Assembly: GCA_034117945.1 (NCBI GenBank)
Contig: JAXEOR010000102.1
Span: forward strand, 1-20,433
Origin: SIG438 sp034117945
GTDB lineage: Bacteria > Bacillota > Clostridia > HGM11514
Direction of reading: 5' to 3'
DNA: 20,433 nt
This document shows positions 1-7,823 of the stretch, in pieces; positions within the stretch are counted from its first letter, which is position 1; each line of letters begins with the position of its first letter. The notes below the pieces were generated by a model. The model saw nothing but the letters and a program-made list of their open reading frames with translations. It was not told where the DNA came from and searched no databases. Position numbers and translations under genes: made by a program.

Positions 1-1104
1 GGCGCTCATTTCCGGCTGCAAATCATAGGTTGCCACCTTGGGGGAATTCACCAGAATCCGATGCTCTCCTTCATAGGTTTTCTCCACGCCGCCGTTAAAG
101 AAAAAGGTAACGTGGGCATATTTTTCCGTTTCTGCAATCCGCAGCTGCTTATAGCCCTGTTTGCTGATATATTCTCCAAAGGTATTGTTCAGCACCTGCG
201 GCAAAAAGGCCACAGACACGTTGGGCATGGTAGCGTCATACTGGGTCATGCACACATAATGCACGGGAAAATATGTGCGGGCAAAGCCATCAAAGTCAGG
301 ATCCACAAAGGTTCTGGTAATTTCTCTTGCCCGATCCGGCCGGAAATTGAAGAAAATCATAGAATCCTGCTCCTTGATGCCGGAAAATCCGTCTATCACA
401 ACCGGAACCACAAATTCGTCCGTTACATCCCTCTCATAGGAATCCGCCACAGCCTGCACCGGGCAGCTGGCTTTACTCCCTTCTGCCTTCACCATGGCAT
501 TGTAAGCCTTTTCCACCCGCTCCCAGCGATTGTCCCGATCCATGGCATAATACCGACCCATCACCGTTGCAATCCGGCCGGTTCCGATCTTGTCCAGCTG
601 ATCCTGCAGCTCCTGCACAAACTCCTTGCCGCTTTGGGGCGGAACGTCTCTGCCGTCTAAAAAGCAGTGCACCCACACATCCTTCACGCCCATCCGGTGC
701 GCCATTTCGATCAGGGCATACAAATGGGTATTGTGGCTGTGCACCCCGCCGCTGGACAGCAGCCCCAGCAAATGCAGGGCACTTCCCTTGTCGATACAAT
801 TCTGCATGGCAGCCTTTAAGGCAGGATTTTCAAAAAAATCCCCATCCTGAATAGACTTGGTAATTCTGGTCAGCTCCTGATACACAATCCGGCCGGCGCC
901 GATATTGGTATGCCCCACCTCGGAATTTCCCATCTGCCCCTCCGGCAGGCCAACATCCATGCCGCTGGCACCGATCTGAGTATGAGGATATTTGGCAAAC
1001 AAAGCGTCCAGATGAGGGGTTTTGGCTGCACAAATGGCATTGCCCTCCTGATTGGGGTTGATTCCGAACCCGTCTAAAATAATCAAGCTCATTAACTGTT
1101 TCAT
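1..1104 (-). CDS. gpmI: 2,3-bisphosphoglycerate-independent phosphoglycerate mutase, C-terminus cut by window edge
   Basis: Cytoplasmic glycolytic enzyme that interconverts 3- and 2-phosphoglycerate, a two-metal enzyme of the alkaline phosphatase superfamily. The reading frame is open from an ATG at 1104 to base 1, giving 368 codons of a family usually near 510 residues, so roughly the last 140 residues lie outside the window. The N-terminus reads LIILDGFGINPNQEGNAI, where the first metal-ligand Asp sits. GQMGNSEVGHTNIGAGR contains the serine that carries the phosphoryl group. GGVHSHNTH, DGRDVPP and FNFRPDRAREITR are also family landmarks. AAGGAAGCGG upstream of the ATG can act as ribosome binding site. 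It follows tpiA on the same strand, separated by a terminator hairpin, so part of its transcription is expected to be read-through from pgk-tpiA. No separate promoter was found in the short gap. Confidence 0.96.
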   Translation of the reverse strand, partial: MKQLMSLIILDGFGINPNQEGNAICAAKTPHLDALFAKYPHTQIGASGMDVGLPEGQMGNSEVGHTNIGAGRIVYQELTRITKSIQDGDFFENPALKAAMQNCIDKGSALHLLGLLSSGGVHSHNTHLYALIEMAHRMGVKDVWVHCFLDGRDVPPQSGKEFVQELQDQLDKIGTGRIATVMGRYYAMDRDNRWERVEKAYNAMVKAEGSKASCPVQAVADSYERDVTDEFVVPVVIDGFSGIKEQDSMIFFNFRPDRAREITRTFVDPDFDGFARTYFPVHYVCMTQYDATMPNVSVAFLPQVLNNTFGEYISKQGYKQLRIAETEKYAHVTFFFNGGVEKTYEGEHRILVNSPKVATYDLQPEMSA

Positions 1105-1130
1105 ATTGCTCCGCTTCCTTTCCCTGTTTG

Positions 1131-1158
1131 AAAAAAGCGGGTGAAAACCCGCTTTTTT
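1131..1158 (-). terminator. Rho-independent terminator between tpiA and gpmI
   Basis: A perfect 12-bp inverted repeat AAAAAAGCGGGT/ACCCGCTTTTTT encloses a 4-nt loop. Read on the minus strand it is a GC-containing stem ending in six T. It lies 15 bp after the tpiA stop and before the gpmI ribosome binding site. It would therefore reduce, not necessarily abolish, gpmI transcription from the upstream promoter. Confidence 0.85.
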
Positions 1159-1172
1159 CTGATCTACTCTCC

Positions 1173-1934
1173 TTATTTTGCACTCTTGACGATGGTTGCA
1201 AAATCATTTGGTTTTAAAGCAGCGCCGCCGATCAGGCCGCCGTCAATATTGGGCATTGCCAAAAGCTCCGCTGCGTTTCCTGCATTCATGCTGCCGCCGT
1301 ACTGAATGGTAACAGCCTGTGCGGCGTCCTCTCCGAACAGCTCGCCCACGGTGGCGCGAATGATCCCGCACACCTCATCTGCCTGCTGGCTGGTAGCGGT
1401 TTTTCCCGTTCCGATCGCCCAAACAGGCTCGTAAGCGATAATCGCGCCCTTGATCTGATCCGCCGTTACGTTTCTGAATGCAATTTTTACCTGCATCCGG
1501 ATCAAATCCGCTGTGATGCCCTGTTCTCTCTGCTCCAGGGTTTCACCCACGCATACAATGGGGGTCAGCCCCGCTTCAAACGCGGTCAGCACCTTTTTGT
1601 TCACCGTTTCATCTGTTTCGGCAAAATACTGTCTTCTCTCAGAATGGCCGATGATCACATAGGTCACACCCAGATCCTTCAGCATGTCTGCCGCAATTTC
1701 GCCGGTGTAAGCGCCCTTTGCCTCAAAGTGCAGATTCTGAGCGCCCACCTTCACAAAGCTGCCTTCCGCAGCAGTCATGGCCGCATCAACAGCCACAAAG
1801 GGAGGGCAAACGATCACGTCCACATGTTCCGGCTTTGTGCCGATGGCCTCCACAACCTCCTTCACCAGCGTTTTTGCCTCAGAAGGGGTTTTGTTCATTT
1901 TCCAGTTGCCTGCAATTACATATTTTCTGCTCAT
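1173..1934 (-). CDS. tpiA: triosephosphate isomerase
   Basis: Cytoplasmic glycolytic TIM-barrel enzyme that interconverts dihydroxyacetone phosphate and glyceraldehyde 3-phosphate. The product has 253 residues, normal for the family. The catalytic residues are visible: Lys12 in AGNWKMN, His97 in IIGHSERR and Glu169 in AYEPVWAIGTG, which is followed by the mobile loop 6. The C-terminal phosphate-binding motifs QYGGSMN and GLIGGAAL are present. The ATG at 1934 is preferred. An in-frame GTG directly before it (1937) is an equally spaced alternative for the GAGAGGA ribosome binding site. The gene starts 24 bp after the pgk stop codon, so the two are almost certainly cotranscribed. A strong terminator hairpin follows it. 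Confidence 0.98.
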   Translation of the reverse strand: MSRKYVIAGNWKMNKTPSEAKTLVKEVVEAIGTKPEHVDVIVCPPFVAVDAAMTAAEGSFVKVGAQNLHFEAKGAYTGEIAADMLKDLGVTYVIIGHSERRQYFAETDETVNKKVLTAFEAGLTPIVCVGETLEQREQGITADLIRMQVKIAFRNVTADQIKGAIIAYEPVWAIGTGKTATSQQADEVCGIIRATVGELFGEDAAQAVTIQYGGSMNAGNAAELLAMPNIDGGLIGGAALKPNDFATIVKSAK

Positions 1935-1958
1935 CACAGTTCATCCTCTCGTTTTTAC

Positions 1959-3158
1959 TTATTTGTTATCCAATACATCAATGCCCGGCAGTACCTTGCC
2001 CTCTAAGAATTCCAGAGATGCGCCGCCGCCGGTGGAAATGTGAGACATTTTATCTCCCAGGCCGGCCTGATTCACTGCCGCAACACTGTCGCCCCCGCCG
2101 ATGATGGTGGTAGCGTCAATCTCAGACAAAATCTTTGCAATGGCATTGGTGCCCTTTGCAAAGTTGGACATTTCAAACACACCCATGGGGCCGTTCCAAA
2201 CAACGGTTTTGGCATCCTTCAGTGCGTCAGAATACAGCTTGATGGTTTCCTCCCCGATATCAAGGCCTTCCCAGCCCGGCTCAATGCCGCCCTTGGGAAC
2301 CGTTTTAAAGGGAACATCGTTGGAAAATTCCTGTGCAACCACCGTATCCACCGGCAGCAGCAGCCGGATTCCCTTTTCCTTTGCCTTTGCAATCATTTCA
2401 TTGGCATAATCCAGATAATCCTCTTCCAGCAGAGAATTTCCCACTTCCTCTCCCTGTGCCTTTAAGAAGGTGTAGGCCATTCCGCCGCCGATAATCAGGG
2501 TATCTACCTTTTCCAGCAGATTGTTGATCACAGAAATTTTGCTGGACACCTTAGAGCCGCCCAGAATTGCCACCAGGGGACGAACCGGGTTGTTCACCGC
2601 ATCTCCCAGGAATTTAATTTCCTTTTCGATCAGATATCCGCAGACCGCTTCTCCCTCGATAAACTTAGCAACTCCCACAGTAGAGCAATGGGCTCTGTGA
2701 GCCGTTCCAAAGGCATCGTTCACAAAAATATCCGCCAAGGAGGCAAGCTCCTTGCTGAAGGTATCTTCATTTTTGGTTTCCTCCGCTCTGTAGCGGGTGT
2801 TTTCTAGCAAAACAACGTCCCCGTCCTTCATGGCCGCAACGGCTGCCTTTGCATGCTCTCCCACCACGTTTGCGTCCGCCGCAAACACAACCTCTTTGCC
2901 TAATTTTTCAGACAGTCTCTTTGCAACGGGAGCCAGTGAAAATTTCGGAATCGCCTCTCCCTTGGGCTTACCCAGATGAGAGCAAAGAATCACCTTCGCC
3001 CCTTTGTCAATCAGGTAAGTAATGGTGGGGAGAGCACCCACAATACGAGTTTCGTCGGTAATATTCAGATTTTCATCCAACGGAACGTTGAAATCGCAGC
3101 GCACCAGCACTCTTTTTCCGGTTACTGCAACATCCTCAATAGACTTTTTGTTGTACAT
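1959..3158 (-). CDS. pgk: phosphoglycerate kinase
   Basis: Cytoplasmic glycolytic kinase that makes ATP from 1,3-bisphosphoglycerate. The 399-residue length fits bacterial PGK. Landmarks are RVLVRCDFNVPLDE near the N-terminus (substrate-binding RxDxNVP), the SHLGKPKG loop, the ILGGSKVSSKI hinge segment, GGGMAYTFL, the nucleotide-binding WNGPMGVFE and GGGDSVAA, and the C-terminal STGGGASLEFLEGK. An AGGTGA ribosome binding site stands 7 bases before the ATG. It is the first gene of pgk-tpiA-gpmI, with its own promoter (3214-3242). No gapA is seen next to it, although that is a common partner in Firmicutes; upstream is the unrelated degV-family gene. Confidence 0.98.
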   Translation of the reverse strand: MYNKKSIEDVAVTGKRVLVRCDFNVPLDENLNITDETRIVGALPTITYLIDKGAKVILCSHLGKPKGEAIPKFSLAPVAKRLSEKLGKEVVFAADANVVGEHAKAAVAAMKDGDVVLLENTRYRAEETKNEDTFSKELASLADIFVNDAFGTAHRAHCSTVGVAKFIEGEAVCGYLIEKEIKFLGDAVNNPVRPLVAILGGSKVSSKISVINNLLEKVDTLIIGGGMAYTFLKAQGEEVGNSLLEEDYLDYANEMIAKAKEKGIRLLLPVDTVVAQEFSNDVPFKTVPKGGIEPGWEGLDIGEETIKLYSDALKDAKTVVWNGPMGVFEMSNFAKGTNAIAKILSEIDATTIIGGGDSVAAVNQAGLGDKMSHISTGGGASLEFLEGKVLPGIDVLDNK

Positions 3159-3213
3159 AACAGCTTCACCTCATATTTTATTTTGCTTGTTAAAACATTC
3201 TCAATCTCTTTCT

Positions 3214-3242
3214 ATTGTACTCCATTTAAGCAAAAATTTCAA
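3214..3242 (-). promoter_or_regulatory. sigma-A type promoter of pgk-tpiA(-gpmI)
   Basis: On the minus strand TTGAAA is separated by exactly 17 bases from TACAAT, five of six matches at each hexamer. It lies in the gap after the DegV gene and about 50 bases before the pgk ribosome binding site. Confidence 0.75.
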
Positions 3243-3252
3243 GTATTTTTTC

Positions 3253-4131
3253 TTATTTTACCCAATCATTCGTAAATTCGGGATTTATGACAAAAACAGC
3301 GGAAAAACCGGGGCCTGCATGAGCACCTATCACAACGCCCACCTCAAAACATTCGTCCTCCGTAACGCCTAAAACACTTTCCAGCTTTTTTCGGATAAAT
3401 TCCACCTTGCCCGGCACCGTGCCGTGGCCGATGGCCACCGTCTCAAAGGGAGCCTCTCCCTTATGCTCCGCAATCAATTCCACCATCCGGGTCATGGCCT
3501 TTTTCTCTCCCCGAACATTTTCCACCTGCTCTACCAGGCCGTTTCTTACCGTGAGAATAGGCTTTAAGTCCAGCATGGTGCCCAGCACCGCCTTGGCTGC
3601 GCTGATCCGGCCGCCCTTACGGAGATATTCCAGAGAATCCACCGTAAAATATACATCGATGTGCTTCTGAATGTAATGAACCCGATCTAAAATTTCCTGC
3701 TTGGAGGCCCCTTCCTTTGCCAGTCTGCCCGCTTCTATCAGCATATATGCAATGGGATAGCATAAATACAGGGAATCAACCACCGTAATATCCAGCTGGG
3801 GCGCCTCTTCCTTCATCATTTCCGCCGCAATCTTGGCCGCCTGATGGGTGCCGCTGGCAACAGCGGGAATGGTGATGGCGATAATGGTATCATATCCCTC
3901 CTCCAAGGCCTTGCGGAACTGCTCCAAAAAAAGCTCAGGACCTGCCAGGGAGGTTTTGGGGAAGTTTTTGCTGCTTTGCAGCTTTTCGAAAAATTCCGCC
4001 GGTGTAATTTCAATCCGATCCTTATAAATTTTCCCGTCAATCTCTACTGTCAGGGGCACAATGGAAATATTGTACTCCTTTTCGTAGCAAGCCGGCATAT
4101 CGCAGCTGCTGTCACCGATAATTTTAATCAT
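3253..4131 (-). CDS. DegV family (FakB-like) fatty-acid-binding protein
   Basis: Members bind a fatty acid and, in characterised FakB proteins, present it to the kinase FakA for phosphorylation and phospholipid synthesis. No FakA gene is seen in this window, so the link is by family only. The 292-residue product has the DegV fold signatures: IIGDSSCDMP at the N-terminus, TSLAGPELF around residue 70, TIPAVASGTHQAA (the SxSGT-type loop), VDSLYLCYPIAY, and the C-terminal IGAHAGPGF carrying the His/Gly ligand loop. The open frame extends 11 codons further upstream. The ATG at 4131 is chosen because GGAG stands six bases before it, while the other ATG lies inside that ribosome binding site. TTGCAA-N18-TATGTT at 4233-4262 is a possible but weak promoter. 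Confidence 0.92.
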   Translation of the reverse strand: MIKIIGDSSCDMPACYEKEYNISIVPLTVEIDGKIYKDRIEITPAEFFEKLQSSKNFPKTSLAGPELFLEQFRKALEEGYDTIIAITIPAVASGTHQAAKIAAEMMKEEAPQLDITVVDSLYLCYPIAYMLIEAGRLAKEGASKQEILDRVHYIQKHIDVYFTVDSLEYLRKGGRISAAKAVLGTMLDLKPILTVRNGLVEQVENVRGEKKAMTRMVELIAEHKGEAPFETVAIGHGTVPGKVEFIRKKLESVLGVTEDECFEVGVVIGAHAGPGFSAVFVINPEFTNDWVK

Positions 4132-4260
4132 AATACGCTCCATTCCGCCGCCCTGCGCCGGCACGTCTTGATAGAATTTCTCTTATCCGCAGGGGAGAAA
4201 AGAATAAGAGATTTTTGCCCGTCTGCCTTCCCAACATAGTCCGGGCACAGGCAATTTTGC

Positions 4261-4285
4261 AAAAAAGGCTTAGGGTGTTTCCCTA
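4261..4285 (-). terminator. weak terminator after trmL
   Basis: On the minus strand TAGGG-AAACA-CCCTA forms a 5-bp stem whose first bases are the trmL stop codon. It is followed by AGCC and six T. The stem is short, so the call is tentative, but the position at the end of a four-gene operon fits. Confidence 0.45.
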
Positions 4286-4789
4286 TCCTTCCTTCCAGTG
4301 AAATTTGGTCAGCTGCCCCTGCTGCTTTAACTGGGAAAACCCATGCTGGCGCAGCACCTCGTAGGCCACCACCGCCACAGCATTGGACAAATTCAGCGAT
4401 CTGGCCCGGTCAATCATGGGAATCCGGATGCAGTAGGGCTGGTTATTCACCAAAATGGCCTCGTCAATCCCGGCGGTTTCCTTCCCGAACACCAAAAACA
4501 CATTCTCCGGATAGCAAACGTCGCAATAGGTTTGAGGGGCTTTGGTGGTGGCGTAATAAAAGGTGCCGTCTTGGTTTCGTTCAAAAAATTCCTGTGTGCT
4601 CTGATAGTATGTAATATCCAGCAGATGCCAGTAATCCAGCCCCGCCCGCTTCAGCTTTTTATCGTCAATCTGAAAGCCCATGGGGCCTACCAAATGCAAG
4701 GCGGCTCCCGTAGCTGCGCAGGTGCGGGCGATATTCCCGGTGTTCTGGGGAATTTCAGGCTCCAAAAGCACAATATTTAATTTTTTCAT
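4283..4789 (-). CDS. trmL: tRNA (cytidine/uridine-34 2'-O)-methyltransferase
   Basis: SPOUT-class methyltransferase of the TrmL/CspR (YibK) family that 2'-O-methylates the wobble base of leucine tRNAs using S-adenosylmethionine. At 168 residues it has the usual length of this minimal SPOUT enzyme. Motif 1 (EPEIPQNTGNIARTCAATG), motif 2 (LVFGKETAGID) and motif 3 (IRIPMIDRARSLNLSNAVAV) are intact; they build the trefoil knot that binds the cofactor. It starts 7 bp after the stop of the DUF362 gene, and AAGGA inside that gene's last codons can serve as its ribosome binding site. It is therefore the last gene of the asnC operon. Confidence 0.95.
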   Translation of the reverse strand: MKKLNIVLLEPEIPQNTGNIARTCAATGAALHLVGPMGFQIDDKKLKRAGLDYWHLLDITYYQSTQEFFERNQDGTFYYATTKAPQTYCDVCYPENVFLVFGKETAGIDEAILVNNQPYCIRIPMIDRARSLNLSNAVAVVAYEVLRQHGFSQLKQQGQLTKFHWKEG

Positions 4790-4796
4790 TGGGTCA

Positions 4797-5909
4797 TCAA
4801 ATCCTTTTTTTTAGCACCACTGCGTTCTTGGGGCAAAGCTCCTGGCAGCAGTAGCACCGGATACATTTTCGTTTATTCAAGGCGGGAAAGCCCTTCTTTT
4901 TGGTCAGCGCCCCTGCCGGACACACCGTTTGGCAGTGCATACAGCCCACGCATTTTTCGTGATCATAGTGAGGAAAGGGCAGCAGCACCCGATCTGCCAG
5001 CTTCATCAGCCACCCGGGCAAATGATCGTCAAAGGTCACGGATTTGGCCTGGGGAAATTTGAAATCGGAAATCCGAAACTGCTCCGGCGAATCCCCCGTC
5101 AGCAGTCCGTCTAAGCGATCCGGGCAAAGCCCCCGCCGAATGGCCAAAGCCAAAGGAAGCACATCTCCCGCCTGTGCGCCGATCAGAGAAACCGCCGCCA
5201 GATCGCACAAATAAGGACTTTGGCTGCCCACCAGCACCCCCATAGCCCGAGGTGTTCCGTTGGAGGGTCCGTCCCCTTCCATCACAACCACCCCGTCTAA
5301 TATGGTCAGAGTGGGGGATGCCAGCTGGCACAAATCCACCAGCATATTGCAAAAGGTCTCCTTCCCCTGATACCGAAGATGATATTCCGCCTTGGTCAGC
5401 CCCCCTACCAGACCGAACAGATTTTTGATTCCGCCGGTATAATAGGTCATGCTGTGGCTTTTGATTTTGGCCAGATTAATGAGTTTATTGCACTGGACAA
5501 AGGGCTTGATCAGGGAAAAGCTTTTGGCCGTTTCCCCCTGAGGAAAGGGCACCTCCTCCACCGAGGTGTCAAAATTCAGCTCCGCCCCGGACTCTGCGGC
5601 AGCCTTGTCCATGCCGCACACATGGTATAAATTTTTCAGCAGCGTCTTTTGATAGGGCCCTCCGGGACTGTCTGCAATCACTGCGGACGCCCCGCACTGC
5701 ACCACCCGCTTTGCGATTTCCGCTACCAGAGAGGGGTGGGTGGTGGTGGCGGTAGAAACTGCCTTGGCCGCCAGCAGATTGGGCTTGATCAGCACCCGAT
5801 CCCCGGGCTGAATGAACGCTTCTAATCCTCCCAGCCGCTCCAGCAGCTGATCCACCCCTTGGCTCACCTCCGCCTGCTCATAGCTGCCGCAGGCCTGCAA
5901 ACAAACCAT
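4797..5909 (-). CDS. DUF362 domain protein with C-terminal 2x[4Fe-4S] ferredoxin
   Basis: The 370-residue product has an N-terminal DUF362 domain (about residues 1-290; KPNLLAAKAVSTATTTHP, GASAVIADSPGGPY, LINLAKIKSHSMTYYTGGIKNLFGLV, ILDGVVVMEGDGPSNGTP). Two ferredoxin clusters end the protein, CVGCMHCQTVCPAG and CIRCYCCQELCP, each CxxCxxC...C. No signal peptide or membrane segment is seen, so it is probably cytoplasmic. The reaction of DUF362 is not firmly known; an electron-transfer role follows from the clusters. The ATG at 5909 is preferred because AAGGG stands six bases before it. An ATG at 5915 is too close to that site. It sits 15 bp after the aminotransferase and 7 bp before trmL, in one operon. 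Confidence 0.93.
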   Translation of the reverse strand: MVCLQACGSYEQAEVSQGVDQLLERLGGLEAFIQPGDRVLIKPNLLAAKAVSTATTTHPSLVAEIAKRVVQCGASAVIADSPGGPYQKTLLKNLYHVCGMDKAAAESGAELNFDTSVEEVPFPQGETAKSFSLIKPFVQCNKLINLAKIKSHSMTYYTGGIKNLFGLVGGLTKAEYHLRYQGKETFCNMLVDLCQLASPTLTILDGVVVMEGDGPSNGTPRAMGVLVGSQSPYLCDLAAVSLIGAQAGDVLPLALAIRRGLCPDRLDGLLTGDSPEQFRISDFKFPQAKSVTFDDHLPGWLMKLADRVLLPFPHYDHEKCVGCMHCQTVCPAGALTKKKGFPALNKRKCIRCYCCQELCPKNAVVLKKRI

Positions 5910-5924
5910 AGCCATCCCTTCCCG

Positions 5925-7100
5925 TCAAATATATTTCCGAACAAAGTGCTCGATTCTGTTCAGGGCTTCATTGATTTTATCAATGGAATAAGCATAGGAG
6001 CAGCGAACAAAGCCCTCCCCGCTTTTTCCGAAGGCGTCTCCCGGAACCACAGCCACCTTCTGATCCTGCAGCAGCTTGTTGCAGAAATCATTGGAGCTCA
6101 GCCCCGTTCTTTGAATACTGGGGAACACATAAAACGCTCCCTTTGGCTCAAAGCAGTCCAGCCCCATATCCCGCAGCCCCTCTAAAATCACCCGGCGGCG
6201 GTAATTATACTCATTTTTCATCCGTTCAATATCGGCGTCACCGTTGCGCAGGGCCTCCGCAGCCGCATGCTGGCTGGTGGTGGGGGCGGACATAATGGCA
6301 TACTGATGAATTTTGGTCATAGCAGCAATCACAGACGGATCCCCGCAGGCATACCCCAGCCGCCAGCCGGTCATGGCATAGGCCTTGGAAAAGCCGCTGA
6401 CCAGAACCGTCCGCTCATACATACCCTCAATGGACGCAATGGAAACATGCTTATCTCCGTAAGTAAGCTCCGCATAAATTTCATCGGACAGGATCACAAT
6501 TTCCGTATCCCGCAGCACCTGTGCAATGGCCTCCAGATCCTCCCGACCCATCACCGCACCGGTGGGGTTATTGGGGAAGGGCAGCACCAGCAGCTTGGTT
6601 TTGGGGGTGATAGCCGCCTTCAGCAGCTGAGGCGTCAGCCGGAACTGATCCTCCGCCCGGGTCACAATAGGCACCGGAACCCCTCCCGCCATGGTCACAA
6701 TGGGGGCATAGCACACAAAGCAAGGCTCCGGAATCAGCACCTCTTCTCCGGGAGACACCACCGCCCGGACGCACAGATCAATGGCCTCACTGCCCCCTAC
6801 CGTAACCAGGGTCTGGCCCTTGGGCTGATAGGTCAGCCCGAAACGGCGGTTTAAATAACGGCAGATTTCCTCCCGCAGCTCTAAAATCCCCGCATTGGAG
6901 GTATAATAAGTATGCCCCCGTTCCAGAGAAAAAATACCCGCCTGACGAATGTGCCAGGGGGTGACAAAATCAGGCTCGCCCACTCCCAGAGAAATGGCGT
7001 CCTTCATTTCTTCCACGATATCAAAAAATTTTCTGATTCCCGAGGAGGGCAGCTCGGTCACCACAGGGGAAATCCGGTTCTCCATAGAAAACTGACTCAT
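5925..7100 (-). CDS. PLP-dependent class I/II aminotransferase (AlaT/AspC-like)
   Basis: Fold-type I aminotransferase of 391 residues, cytoplasmic. It contains LGVGEPDFVTP near the N-terminus, VTVGGSEAIDLCVRA, PFPNNPTGAV (the Asn/Pro cofactor loop) and ILSDEIYAELTYG (the Asp that contacts the pyridine N). The Schiff-base Lys239 is in SGFSKAYAMTGWRLGY. FVRCSYA carries the Arg that holds the substrate carboxylate. Substrate cannot be read from sequence. The tight pairing with an Lrp/AsnC gene resembles the alaR-alaT pair of Bacillus subtilis, which suggests alanine or a related amino acid. Its ATG overlaps the regulator's TGA by 4 bases, so translation is coupled. Confidence 0.94.
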   Translation of the reverse strand: MSQFSMENRISPVVTELPSSGIRKFFDIVEEMKDAISLGVGEPDFVTPWHIRQAGIFSLERGHTYYTSNAGILELREEICRYLNRRFGLTYQPKGQTLVTVGGSEAIDLCVRAVVSPGEEVLIPEPCFVCYAPIVTMAGGVPVPIVTRAEDQFRLTPQLLKAAITPKTKLLVLPFPNNPTGAVMGREDLEAIAQVLRDTEIVILSDEIYAELTYGDKHVSIASIEGMYERTVLVSGFSKAYAMTGWRLGYACGDPSVIAAMTKIHQYAIMSAPTTSQHAAAEALRNGDADIERMKNEYNYRRRVILEGLRDMGLDCFEPKGAFYVFPSIQRTGLSSNDFCNKLLQDQKVAVVPGDAFGKSGEGFVRCSYAYSIDKINEALNRIEHFVRKYI

Positions 7101-7585
7101 AGGGTGATCACTCTTCTTTCGTCCTTATGGTCAGCGTCAAAAATCACGCCGTCCTGCTTGTATTTTTTCAGCACAAAATGGGTGGCGGTGCTGATCACCT
7201 CGTCCATAGGCGCCAGACATTTGGCCACAAACAGAGCAACCTCCTTCATGGTCATCCCCTCTACAATCACCATCAGGTCGAAGCCGCCGGACATGAGGTA
7301 GGTAGAGCGCACCTCCGGATATTGCAGCACCCGGGTGGCTACCTTGTCAAAGCCCTCTCCCATTTGGGGGGTCACCCGCAGCTCAATGAGAGCCGACACC
7401 CGCTCATACTCCGTCTTTTCCCAATTGATCACCGTTTTGCGGCAGACAATGGCTCCCGCCTTTTCAAACCCGGCAATGGCCTCCCGAACCTCCTCCGGAT
7501 CCAGATCCACCATCACCGCAAGCTGCTCCGGCGCCAAGGCCGCGTCACGCTCCAAAAGCTTTAAAATCTGTTCTTTTTTATCCAC
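7097..7585 (-). CDS. Lrp/AsnC family transcriptional regulator
   Basis: The 162-residue protein has an N-terminal winged HTH (about residues 1-55: KKEQILKLLERDAALAPEQLA...VREAIAGFEKAGAI) and a C-terminal RAM ligand domain (about 65-140: VSALIELRVTPQMGEGFDKVA...YLMSGGFDLMVIVEG). Family members sense amino acids and often control themselves and the adjacent gene. The start is a GTG at 7585, because AAAGGAG precedes it. The frame stays open to a TTG at 7627 but that lies upstream of this site and has none of its own. First gene of a four-gene operon with the aminotransferase, DUF362 protein and trmL. Its promoter is back to back with that of cysS, so binding there could touch both directions. 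Confidence 0.92.
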   Translation of the reverse strand: MDKKEQILKLLERDAALAPEQLAVMVDLDPEEVREAIAGFEKAGAIVCRKTVINWEKTEYERVSALIELRVTPQMGEGFDKVATRVLQYPEVRSTYLMSGGFDLMVIVEGMTMKEVALFVAKCLAPMDEVISTATHFVLKKYKQDGVIFDADHKDERRVITL

Positions 7586-7606
7586 GAAACCATCTTCTCC
7601 TTTATC

Positions 7607-7631
7607 AAAAAATTTCGCCCCGGGCAAAATT
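7607..7631 (-). promoter_or_regulatory. terminator-like hairpin in the asnC operon leader
   Basis: On the minus strand AATTTTGCC-CGG-GGCGAAATT forms a 9-bp stem (one T-G pair) and is followed by four more T, making a run of six. It lies between the promoter (7675-7703) and the GTG start at 7585, which is the position of an attenuator. AATTTCG at 7633-7639 could pair instead with the same right arm (CGAAATT). Function is inferred only. Confidence 0.4.
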
Positions 7632-7674
7632 CCGAAATTCCCCCATTTTCAATCATCACAAAACGCTTATTAAA

Positions 7675-7703
7675 ATTATATTAAAAACAAGAAATTTTGT
7701 CAA
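7675..7703 (-). promoter_or_regulatory. perfect consensus sigma-A promoter of the asnC operon
   Basis: TTGACA-N17-TATAAT on the minus strand, twelve of twelve consensus bases with optimal spacing. The transcript should start near 7668, giving a leader of about 80 bases. Its -35 box is only 7 bp from the -35 box of the cysS promoter on the other strand. Confidence 0.88.
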
Positions 7704-7710
7704 GTGAAAA

Positions 7711-7739
7711 TTGACTTTTTCTAAAAAAGCTGGTAAAAT
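7711..7739 (+). promoter_or_regulatory. sigma-A promoter of cysS-mrnC
   Basis: TTGACT-N17-TAAAAT on the plus strand. The leader from here to the cysS ATG is about 80 bases, too short for a T-box riboswitch. It contains only a small GCCTGC/GCAGGC inverted repeat (7767-7801). Confidence 0.8.
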
Positions 7740-7823
7740 AGAAGAATACAGAGAAAATGGTTACCCGCCTGCCGGTAATCCCTCAAAAAAAGCGAGCAGG
7801 CAGAAAGGTGTTGTTGATTCAGT

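Noticed and set aside
61..660. Plus-strand open frame of 199 codons opposite gpmI
   Set aside because: It is the complement of a clear GpmI frame, has no ribosome binding site and its sequence resembles no protein. Similar long shadows occur opposite tpiA, pgk, cysS and the aminotransferase.
4179..4211. Inverted repeat TCTCTTAT/ATAAGAGA followed by TTTTT on the plus strand
   Set aside because: The stem is short and AT-rich with a 17-base loop, and no plus-strand gene ends here. Both flanking genes are on the minus strand, where no T-run follows.
7740..7823. T-box riboswitch before cysS
   Set aside because: The leader is only about 80 bases with a single 6-bp inverted repeat and lacks the T-box sequence and specifier stem.
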